From positions 1 to 20,213 of IMG/VR virus record IMGVR_UViG_3300034092_001722: DNA of 20,213 nt; one strand, written 5' to 3'. The DNA comes from a virus. Positions 7,350 through 13,898 of the stretch are shown in pieces. The position numbers were made by a program, and so were the translations under genes. Each line of letters opens with the position of its first letter. Position 1 is the stretch's first letter. Under the pieces are notes generated by a model. That model worked only from the letters and a program-made list of their open reading frames with translations, was not told where the DNA came from and made no database searches.

Positions 7350-8180
7350 CTAAATTAAACCATTATCTTGCATGTATTTTAATCGCGCTGGGTGAATACC
7401 GCTTTTTGTTTTTTCGTCAATCTCAAAACTTTTTGTTTGCCCACCGTTACTTTGTTTTTCGAAATTATATTCAGCTGCAATAATTTCAAATAGCGTTTCG
7501 TACTTTAGGTTTTCCGTTGGTTTAGATGGATGCTTTACGCGGTTTCCATCTTTGTTAACCCAAATGTTACTATCTGAATCAATTTCAAAATCAAAACCGC
7601 GCTCACGTATTTCGGCTTCTAAAATTGCCCGCATTTCTTTAGGCGCTAAACGTGCATTTTTTACAGATTCAACAAGCGAACCGCGGACCTTATCTATTTG
7701 CTGATTCTTGATGTAACTTTGAAATTTACCTTGTTCTTCTTTAATAGCCTGCTGCATTAACATTTCTTTTTCATTTAGCTTTGCATTGGCTAATTCTAAC
7801 TGCTGCGTTAGCTGTTGCAACTTTTGCGCATCAGCAGATGTATATTCTTGCTTTAGCTTTTCAATCATTTCGACTTGGCTATTCTTCAAGTCAGAAACAA
7901 TAGTTTTAAATCTATCTTTTTTGTCTATTGCTTCATATTTTTTTAGGTCAATAGCAAAAGCATCAGCTATTTGTTTTTCTGTTTTAGCGTATGCAGCGCC
8001 GAATAGTTCAGCGCTTTTAGCTTCTTCAATCTGTTTGCCTAAACGTTCCTGTACAGTACGTTCAATTTTAGATACATAACCTGTTACGGCTTCATCTAAT
8101 GTAATTTCGTTAGATTCTAATTTTGAAATTAGTTCGGGTTCAATACCCAGTTTTTCTACAAATTTGTCAAGCATTTTCAC
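7350..8180 (-). CDS. probable capsid scaffold protein
   Basis: This 276-residue protein is dominated by charged helices. Residues about 90-160 form a long coiled coil (EKLKQEYTSADAQKLQQLTQ then LANAKLNEKEMLMQQAIKEE), preceded by other helices and followed by a smaller C-terminal part ending HPARLKYMQDNGLI. Acidic and basic helix-rich proteins of this size directly before the major capsid gene are typically scaffolds that guide procapsid assembly. The start is GTG at 8180, preceded by AACAC as at two other starts here, and overlaps the previous gene by 14 bp. An ATG two codons later (8174) is an alternative. No protease motif is visible. Confidence 0.65.
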   Translation of the reverse strand: MKMLDKFVEKLGIEPELISKLESNEITLDEAVTGYVSKIERTVQERLGKQIEEAKSAELFGAAYAKTEKQIADAFAIDLKKYEAIDKKDRFKTIVSDLKNSQVEMIEKLKQEYTSADAQKLQQLTQQLELANAKLNEKEMLMQQAIKEEQGKFQSYIKNQQIDKVRGSLVESVKNARLAPKEMRAILEAEIRERGFDFEIDSDSNIWVNKDGNRVKHPSKPTENLKYETLFEIIAAEYNFEKQSNGGQTKSFEIDEKTKSGIHPARLKYMQDNGLI

Positions 8181-8529
8181 GTGTGTTTATGTTAAAAAAA
8201 AATTTAGTAAAATCTTCAAATGATATACTTAGCGGCAATTCAAAACCGCTTTTTAAAATAACCTTAGTAAATTTTTCGCCATCATCCCATTCAGATTTAT
8301 AGAATGTTGCTACTTCATCAAGATCAATATAACAATAGTCTTCAAGTTCAAGAACAAATTCAGTTTCTTTATTTGTGTTTAGATGTTCATCTATTTGTTT
8401 TTTGATTTTTGCCGCTGCTTTGTAGTCTTCAATTTTAACAGCTTCATCAAAATCTTTTTGAAGTTCCTCAAGTTTTAACGGTTCTTCATTGTATTCAAGT
8501 TGAATTACAAATTTGTGAAATCTTGGCAT
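8167..8529 (-). CDS. small protein with UVR-like helical hairpin
   Basis: This 120-residue protein follows the 64-residue gene (TAA then ATG within a few bases) and overlaps the scaffold start. Residues about 17-48 (LKLEELQKDFDEAVKIEDYK then AAAKIKKQIDEHL) match the UVR motif pattern L..l...m..A...edfe.Aa.lrd.I, a short helical hairpin used for protein contacts in UvrB, UvrC and Clp-type adaptors. Residues about 65-112 (CYIDLDEVATFYKSEW and KVILKSGFELPLSISFEDFT) look like a small beta unit similar to FlbD-type proteins. Its place just before scaffold and capsid suggests a factor for capsid assembly, or a host-protein contact, but this is inference. Confidence 0.6.
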   Translation of the reverse strand: MPRFHKFVIQLEYNEEPLKLEELQKDFDEAVKIEDYKAAAKIKKQIDEHLNTNKETEFVLELEDYCYIDLDEVATFYKSEWDDGEKFTKVILKSGFELPLSISFEDFTKFFFNINTRENA

Positions 8530-8530
8530 A

Positions 8531-8725
8531 TTATCTACGTTTATTTGCGCAGCCGCAGCCGCGTTTAGGTGGTGTAATAGCTCTTTGAATTGGTTGCGCT
8601 GGTTCTGATACGTGAATAGTACCGAGATAGTTATAATTACCTGTTTGCTGTTCGGTATACCATTGCGCGGGGGTAAATTGGTATTCAGTACCGTTTGTTT
8701 TATGCTTTGCTTTTATTACTAACAT
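8531..8725 (-). CDS. small protein with Cys/basic tail, function unknown
   Basis: This 64-residue protein starts one base after the stop of the lytic-enzyme gene (TAG-C-ATG) and ends just before the next start. The N-terminal half looks like a small beta unit with aromatic residues (LVIKAKHKTNGTEYQFTPAQ, WYTEQQTGNYNYLG). The end is Pro-rich and then basic with two cysteines (TPPKRGCGCANKRR). The family is not recognised. The tight spacing on both sides supports it as a real gene in the head operon. Confidence 0.6.
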   Translation of the reverse strand: MLVIKAKHKTNGTEYQFTPAQWYTEQQTGNYNYLGTIHVSEPAQPIQRAITPPKRGCGCANKRR

Positions 8726-8726
8726 G

Positions 8727-9353
8727 CTATAATTCTATTAGTGTAAAGTTAATAAGTTGGTTAGGCTGAAATATTTTGATAGCTTCGAACCATCGCGCAT
8801 CAGGAACAACTAAACAACCAGCTGACCAACTATCAACAGCATGACCGATGCCGCCACGATGAAAGTTGATGCCGTACCAACCTTTAGTTTTAACTGCCTT
8901 ATCTAATTTGCGGTCACGTGTATTATCGCGGAAAATTTCTATTGCACCCGCTTGAAAAAAATACGGAGCATTCAACCAAAGGTGCTTCCAATCACGTGCA
9001 GTAACAAACTTATGCGAACCGATTACTTGCTGTTCACATGCAACAGCACTACCTGTAATGCCGCCAACCGTAAGCGGATTGAAAACTATGAAATCGCCGG
9101 GTGTAGTGCTACATGGTAAAATCATGTCGGCCACGCGGTTATTAAATCTTATGCAATAATCTGAAAACTTATTATCAAATGTTTGGTCTGTTCGTACCCA
9201 AACTAAATCATTAACTGGCTGAACCCAACCTCGCTTTTTCATTTCACGGTCAATAAACGTCTTTGCCGCTGATAGAGTATACGGGCCAACTATACCATCA
9301 ATGGCACCGTGATAAAAATCTCTATCTTTAAGTATTTTTTGAAAGTTTTTCAT
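8727..9353 (-). CDS. peptidoglycan-binding and L,D-transpeptidase-like lytic enzyme (endolysin candidate)
   Basis: Residues 3-34 of 208 (FQKILKDRDFYHGAIDGIVG then PYTLSAAKTF) match a peptidoglycan-binding type 1 repeat. The C-terminal domain has His165 (INFHRGG) and Ser177-Ala-Gly-Cys180 (DSWSAGC), the HG...SxGC arrangement of the YkuD-type L,D-transpeptidase fold, where the cysteine is nucleophile. Similar phage proteins with HRGG...WSAGC are likely cell-wall cleaving enzymes. No signal peptide is present, so release would need a holin or entry in the virion. It lies between the Mu F-like gene and small head genes rather than beside the spanin-like genes, so a virion-associated wall enzyme is the alternative to an endolysin. 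The start follows the A-rich context AAAATAACAC. Confidence 0.7.
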   Translation of the reverse strand: MKNFQKILKDRDFYHGAIDGIVGPYTLSAAKTFIDREMKKRGWVQPVNDLVWVRTDQTFDNKFSDYCIRFNNRVADMILPCSTTPGDFIVFNPLTVGGITGSAVACEQQVIGSHKFVTARDWKHLWLNAPYFFQAGAIEIFRDNTRDRKLDKAVKTKGWYGINFHRGGIGHAVDSWSAGCLVVPDARWFEAIKIFQPNQLINFTLIEL

Positions 9354-9356
9354 GTG

Positions 9357-10208
9357 TTATTTTATAATATAGTTTTGCGATCGTACCGGGTAAGCGATAT
9401 GCCTACAATTAAAACCGCCGCGATTCTGACAAAAGTTTTCAGGCGTTGTATCTGGTATCATACCTGTACCGTTATTATCAGCCCAATCTATTTCATCTTG
9501 CAAATCTTCAAATAATATCAAACCTTTTTTGCCGTTTTTATCTTCATTAACCCACCGTTCACATTGTGCGCGGCTATCCTTAACAATTGAACCAACGTAA
9601 AGCAAAGCATCCATTTTATAAGACTTTCGCACCGCTTCGTTTACTACACCATCATACTGTAATAACGCATCGCGTGATGCCTGCAAACTAATTCTTTTTA
9701 AAACGCCTTGCCTTGCTTCAGTTGTTGTTAGTTGACCTGCAATCGAAGTTACAACATCTGTTAAACTGCTGCCCTGATTTACTGCAATTAGCAATTCATT
9801 TTTAAGCGGGTTTATTAGGTTTACATTTAAGCCTTGACCTTGCATCGCCGCAATAACATTATTAACAGCATATCTTCTAAATGGATTCAAAAAACTTTTT
9901 GTTATATCAATGCCGTTCAATTCTTGTTGCGCAAGTTGTGTATTAGCGCCAATTTCGTCAAAGTTTTCTAAAAAAGCCGATACCATTACATTATATCCAG
10001 CCTTTTCTAAGAACCTATTTATAGCAGTTTTAAACGAACTTAAACGCGCTATGTTTTCTTTAGACCTTACTAAATTGCCCGATGTAGTTCTAAACTTATT
10101 TATCCAATCAACAACTTGTTTTACAAATTTCGGTTCTACTTTATTAAACCGCTTTTGTAAAATTTCTAATGCTTTGTCGTTAATTCGTTCGGGTTTATTA
10201 AAATCCAT
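9357..10208 (-). CDS. Mu F-like head morphogenesis (minor capsid) protein
   Basis: This 283-residue protein starts in a TAATG overlap with the portal-like gene, the usual neighbour of this family. The first 200 residues are helical. The C-terminal domain carries the Mu F-type signature: KDSRAQCERW at about residue 210, then DWADNNGTG-like spacing, and NFCQNRGGFNCRHIAYPV near the end, with Cys and His residues in the places typical of the family. These proteins are minor head components attached near the portal and in some phages are ejected with DNA. The gene order portal, Mu F, scaffold, capsid supports the assignment strongly. Confidence 0.8.
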   Translation of the reverse strand: MDFNKPERINDKALEILQKRFNKVEPKFVKQVVDWINKFRTTSGNLVRSKENIARLSSFKTAINRFLEKAGYNVMVSAFLENFDEIGANTQLAQQELNGIDITKSFLNPFRRYAVNNVIAAMQGQGLNVNLINPLKNELLIAVNQGSSLTDVVTSIAGQLTTTEARQGVLKRISLQASRDALLQYDGVVNEAVRKSYKMDALLYVGSIVKDSRAQCERWVNEDKNGKKGLILFEDLQDEIDWADNNGTGMIPDTTPENFCQNRGGFNCRHIAYPVRSQNYIIK

Positions 10209-11938
10209 TATTCAGCATTATTAAATTCATCCATATTAATTTCAGGTACTACATTACTTGCAACAGCATCAAACCTTGGCGCTAACTTTGCATCAATAGC
10301 GTTTTTAATAGCTGTGTAATCATTATTCATAATATCAAAGCCTTCATCGTAATACAATTCTGTAACAGCATCAAAAACAAACTGCGCGCTAATTGCATCC
10401 TTTTCAGTTATTTGGCCCGATGCTAACAAGTTAACACGTTCATCTACCGTATAAAGATAAGCGCTGTTATACATAGCGCAAATGGTAGCTATTTGGCGCG
10501 CTATTGCATCTGAATTGTAACGGCGATCAACATAGCTAATATATGATTCGTAACGTATAGCAGTCGGCAAACCTTTTTGTGATAGTGCAAATTCTGCCAT
10601 CAATTCTGTTTCTGTTTTAAGGTCAAAACTGATAGGCGGGTTTACCATAATTGCGCTTTCAGTATCCATAAATACAATGGCCTGAATAATACGCAAAACA
10701 TCCTTATAACGCGCATAAACATCATCTGATATTTTACCTACTTCTATGTATTCAGGTTCGCGGTCTAATTCTTTTGCAACGCCCGATTGAGCAGCTTTTA
10801 AACTGCGGTTAATGTTTAGCACTTGTTCGGCTTTTCCTAACGCCTCAGAAGCTACTTTGTTAGTTTCTTGAATAGTTGAAACATCAGGGCTATAATATCT
10901 TATCGGTTCAACTTGCTGTTTATCATTATCTCCAAACTTAGATGTAGTAGGATTTAAGTTATACGCTGCCAATGGCGTAATGCTTAGCACTTTGCCGTGC
11001 CCGTGACAAGTTTTACAAGTTATGCTATTATCGTAGTTATTTGGATCAGGTACGCGGCCCACACCATTGCAACTGTTACAATCAACCCCTTCAACAAATT
11101 TAATAGGGAAGCATGTCGCAAGCATAACCGATTTATGCTGATTGTCAAATATAGCAGCATCATTAAGATACGGTATTGCAGGGCTAAAATCAGACTTATA
11201 AATTTTAAACGTATTGCCATAAGAATCATATTTAGGTACAACGCGACCGCCAAGCGTAACCCACGGCATTATACCGCTGTTGTGTTCATAGATAACTTCA
11301 AACATTGTTTTGTCACCATACGCGCGGGCCTGTGCGTAAAACATATCGGTAACAATATGATAGTATAGCGGATTTTCAATACCTAATGTAGCATATTTAT
11401 TTTTTGATATGCCTTTATATATTAGAAGTCTGTATTCAGGGTCGTTAAAAACAATCCTATCAGACTGAATTACTTTCATATCTACATTAACGCGCACGTT
11501 ATCGGTTTCAATACCCTCGCCTTTAGGTTCGATAAGCAAAACGGCGTTCGGATCAAGTACGCGATTAGGAATAAAAACAGAAAATACAAAAGACTGCAAA
11601 GTATTTTCGCCAAACTTTTCATTTTCTGCAAATTGTTGCATGTCCATATTTTCAAACCTAACAGAATGCTTAGCTGAACTTAGAAGCCTATGCAGTTCGG
11701 TTATTGCTTTAACCAATGGCGATTCTGTTTTAGGCTGATATGTATTTTTACGATAGTTTAATATCTGTTCATCTTCATTTGGAAATGCTTTATCTAACGC
11801 AGGCGGCACTTCACCGTAGAAGTGAGGCTTAATGCTTTCATAAATACGCTTCCAATCCGCTTTAAATGGGTGTACAGGCGGATTTAGTATTGTAGCATTT
11901 ACAGTATTTAAAAATTCGTAAAACTGTTCTATGTTCAT
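10208..11938 (-). CDS. portal-like protein with DnaJ-type zinc finger insertion
   Basis: This 576-residue protein is followed directly by a Mu F-like gene, which fits a portal. Its second half has the helix-rich portal core (IQETNKVASEALGKAEQVLN, AAQSGVAKELDREPEYIEVG, DDVYARYKDVLRIIQAIVFM) and a Glu-rich segment TETELMAEFALSQKG. Between residues about 281 and 313 lie two CxxCxGxG repeats (CNSCNGVG and CKTCHGHG) about 20 residues apart, the zinc-finger signature of DnaJ. All other DnaJ domains (J domain, HPD) are absent, so this is an insertion in a structural protein and not a chaperone. The end is acidic (NMDEFNNAE). Portal function is inferred from order, size and the core pattern; the zinc site from the four Cys pairs. 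Confidence 0.7.
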   Translation of the reverse strand: MNIEQFYEFLNTVNATILNPPVHPFKADWKRIYESIKPHFYGEVPPALDKAFPNEDEQILNYRKNTYQPKTESPLVKAITELHRLLSSAKHSVRFENMDMQQFAENEKFGENTLQSFVFSVFIPNRVLDPNAVLLIEPKGEGIETDNVRVNVDMKVIQSDRIVFNDPEYRLLIYKGISKNKYATLGIENPLYYHIVTDMFYAQARAYGDKTMFEVIYEHNSGIMPWVTLGGRVVPKYDSYGNTFKIYKSDFSPAIPYLNDAAIFDNQHKSVMLATCFPIKFVEGVDCNSCNGVGRVPDPNNYDNSITCKTCHGHGKVLSITPLAAYNLNPTTSKFGDNDKQQVEPIRYYSPDVSTIQETNKVASEALGKAEQVLNINRSLKAAQSGVAKELDREPEYIEVGKISDDVYARYKDVLRIIQAIVFMDTESAIMVNPPISFDLKTETELMAEFALSQKGLPTAIRYESYISYVDRRYNSDAIARQIATICAMYNSAYLYTVDERVNLLASGQITEKDAISAQFVFDAVTELYYDEGFDIMNNDYTAIKNAIDAKLAPRFDAVASNVVPEINMDEFNNAE

Positions 11939-11955
11939 TCTATTTGATTTTAAAT

Positions 11956-11982
11956 AGGGCGGCTACATTATATAACCGCCCT
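11956..11982 (-). terminator. hairpin before the portal gene, weak terminator or processing site
   Basis: On the minus strand AGGGCGGUUA pairs with UAGCCGCCCU (10 bp, one G-U) around a 7-nt loop. It lies 9 bp after the stop of the Ig-like tail gene and 18 bp before the portal ATG. The downstream tract is ATTTAAAAT and not a clean T run, so termination would be weak. It may instead reduce read-through or protect a processed 3' end. Confidence 0.5.
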
Positions 11983-11990
11983 TATAAATA

Positions 11991-12866
11991 CTATGGTGTA
12001 ATTGTAATTACAAGTGAACCAGTTACGCCCGAAGCATCATTAGCTGTAGCAATTACAGTAACAGTACCCGGTGCAGTAGCAGTAAGCAAACCACCTACAG
12101 AAATAGTAGCAGTACCTGTGCCGTTAACAACCGACCATGTAACAGTAGCATCAGTAGCGTTTAATGGTAGGATAGCTGCAAGCATTTGTAATGTAGCACC
12201 ATCAGCAACAGTTGTTACGTTACCTGTGCCTGTTACAACAATTGAAGTAACCCAACAAACGTTATAAGGTAGTGTTAGCAAGAAATCTAAAGACAATTGG
12301 CTAAATGTACCAAGCTGTTCATTGTATCTAAATTCAACGGTCCAGTAAGCATCATCTTCATCAGTTTCAGCAATCTGATAAAAAGGTCTAACAGTTACGT
12401 TTGAATACCAACCTAAGAAACTACCATCGCAAGTTACAAAACCAAATTCATAACCAGCAGCTTTAGCAGGATTTGATAGGAAATTGTAAAGCGCATCAAT
12501 AGTAAATGTAAGATCATTTTCAGCATCAGTTAGTGAAACAACACGCGACTGTTTTACTACCTCCTCCTGACCGCAGCTACCACGCTTTTTAGTAGTAAAT
12601 TCAGGTGCAGGCAAACCACCGCTAATACGTGAACCGTTAACGCGGCCAAAAACGTTTTTATCAGCTATTGCAGTTTCCCATTCAGTAGAATCTGTAATAT
12701 CGGCAAATTCGTAGTTACATTTTTTTGCAAACCAACCAGCAATACCACCTGAATAAACAGTTGAATCGCAAGGGTCGCATAAGTAGTTAGGGGCATTATC
12801 CTCGTCTATGCAAGGCGGGCAAACACCGAACGCGCCCAAAAACCCATTTATAAAAGAAATATTCAT
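11991..12866 (-). CDS. probable tail-tube protein with C-terminal BIG2 Ig-like domain
   Basis: Residues 1-205 of 291 form one domain, with Cys pairs near the start (CPPC at 16-19, C30xxC33), a KKRGSCGQEEVV motif at 93-104, and a strand-rich end (YEFGFVTCDGSFLGWYSNVT, WTVEFRYNEQL). Residues about 206-291 are a bacterial Ig-like group 2 domain (VTSIVVTG, ATLQMLAAILPLNATDATVT, GTVTVIATANDASG). A tube domain followed by one BIG2 domain is the known layout of lambda gpV, which supports a tail-tube call. The alternative is a decoration or minor tail protein. It starts after a 38-bp A/T-rich gap. It precedes the portal gene in transcription order, which is unusual for a tail-tube gene. Confidence 0.6.
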   Translation of the reverse strand: MNISFINGFLGAFGVCPPCIDEDNAPNYLCDPCDSTVYSGGIAGWFAKKCNYEFADITDSTEWETAIADKNVFGRVNGSRISGGLPAPEFTTKKRGSCGQEEVVKQSRVVSLTDAENDLTFTIDALYNFLSNPAKAAGYEFGFVTCDGSFLGWYSNVTVRPFYQIAETDEDDAYWTVEFRYNEQLGTFSQLSLDFLLTLPYNVCWVTSIVVTGTGNVTTVADGATLQMLAAILPLNATDATVTWSVVNGTGTATISVGGLLTATAPGTVTVIATANDASGVTGSLVITITP

Positions 12867-12904
12867 GTTTTTTGTTTTTAAATATTTGTAAATGAATTAC
12901 GACC

Positions 12905-13858
12905 TCATCTACATTGTTTGTTATCTAATCGACATTTTTTGTCAAATGACAAATCTAACAAAAACATACGGTTATCTTCAGGTTTAGAATCATATCTAAA
13001 GTTTTGATACTGCACACCATCAACAGTTACGTAATTGCCTCTCACAGCTTGTTGTAGTAACTTAATGTAAAACGGTGGCACAGCGCCCGAAATAATGCCG
13101 TAATTTTCTGTTATATCTTTACTAATAACTACATTTCTATCATTTTCTGTTATCGCTTCAGTATCGCCAAAGAACTCAACAGTACCAAAGATACGAAGCG
13201 AATTATAAAACGGTGTATTATTAGAACCTAAATAGTTAGTTAAAGTTCCGTAAAAATTACCGTTACAATCGTAATTTGCATAAGTACTATAAATTAGTGC
13301 AGTATCGTTTAAGTTGCCGCAGCCTTCGACCTTTTTATAGTATTCTGTATAAAGTCTTTTATCTATTTCAGGTTCTAAAGTTATCTGATTTATTTTGTAA
13401 TAATCAATGTACAATCTAAAGCAATCCAAATCAGCTGGGAACAAACCTGTATTAACAAACCACGTTTGAATGCTACCCGTTGAAAGGCTTTGCCCTACAT
13501 GATAACTATCTGAAAAATCATCAATAAATTCTGATACTAAGTTACCGCAACAATCATATAAACTAACTACAACATAATGCGATGTACTTGTACTTGTTTG
13601 AAATCCTGCTACCAAAACGCTATTAGGCTGATTATAATTATCAGTAACTTGTGTTTGAAATGGTATAATATCGCCTTCAACATACGGAATATAAAACGGC
13701 AAATCAGAACCGCATAAATTACAGTTCCAAGCATCAGTAGCATTTTGCATAAAATTAGGCGGCAAAACAGGGCAGGCATACCGAATCGGTACGGGCTGCC
13801 TAAATGAATATGTCCTACTAATTTCGGGCGTATATGAAACAGAATAATTTACTAACAT
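12905..13858 (-). CDS. Cys-rich tail structural protein, function unknown
   Basis: This protein of 317 residues is read from ATG at 13858; an in-frame TTG 18 bp upstream (13876) is less likely because it lies upstream of a candidate promoter. It is beta-rich with many Asn, Tyr and Cys residues, including WNCNLCGSDLPFYIPY, SLYDCCGNLVSEF, CFRLYIDYYKI and an end DKKCRLDNKQC. The pattern suggests one or more jelly-roll units as in distal-tail or adsorption proteins, but no family is recognised. It lies between a large beta-rich tail protein and the tail-tube candidate, so a role in the tail or its tip is likely. There is no membrane segment. Confidence 0.6.
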   Translation of the reverse strand: MLVNYSVSYTPEISRTYSFRQPVPIRYACPVLPPNFMQNATDAWNCNLCGSDLPFYIPYVEGDIIPFQTQVTDNYNQPNSVLVAGFQTSTSTSHYVVVSLYDCCGNLVSEFIDDFSDSYHVGQSLSTGSIQTWFVNTGLFPADLDCFRLYIDYYKINQITLEPEIDKRLYTEYYKKVEGCGNLNDTALIYSTYANYDCNGNFYGTLTNYLGSNNTPFYNSLRIFGTVEFFGDTEAITENDRNVVISKDITENYGIISGAVPPFYIKLLQQAVRGNYVTVDGVQYQNFRYDSKPEDNRMFLLDLSFDKKCRLDNKQCR

Positions 13859-13865
13859 ATATTCG

Positions 13866-13873
13866 CAAAGATA
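13866..13873 (-). promoter_or_regulatory. candidate -7 promoter element with almost no leader
   Basis: The minus strand reads TATCTTTGCG, matching TAnnTTTG, in a 40-bp AT-rich gap between two tail genes. Its end is only 7 bp before the ATG at 13858, so a transcript starting at the normal distance would be leaderless or nearly so. No clear -33 element is visible, and the octamer also occurs once inside a coding region (13187-13194), so a chance match is possible. Confidence 0.35.
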
Positions 13874-13898
13874 CAAATAAAAATTAAATTAAAAAATT

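Noticed and set aside
10988-11097. A DnaJ chaperone gene
   Set aside because: Only the zinc-finger repeats are present; the J domain, HPD motif and DnaJ C-terminal domains are missing.
10997-11368. Plus-strand frame of 123 codons opposite the portal gene
   Set aside because: The composition looks like an antisense shadow of the portal gene, and there is no upstream context or motif.
11944-12267. Plus-strand frame with many Val/Thr/Ala residues
   Set aside because: It is the antisense of the BIG2 domain, whose repetitive Thr/Val codons keep the opposite strand open.
13859-13876. TTG start giving an N-terminal extension for the Cys-rich tail protein
   Set aside because: The ATG at 13858 is a better start; the TTG lies upstream of the candidate -7 element and would add only six residues.
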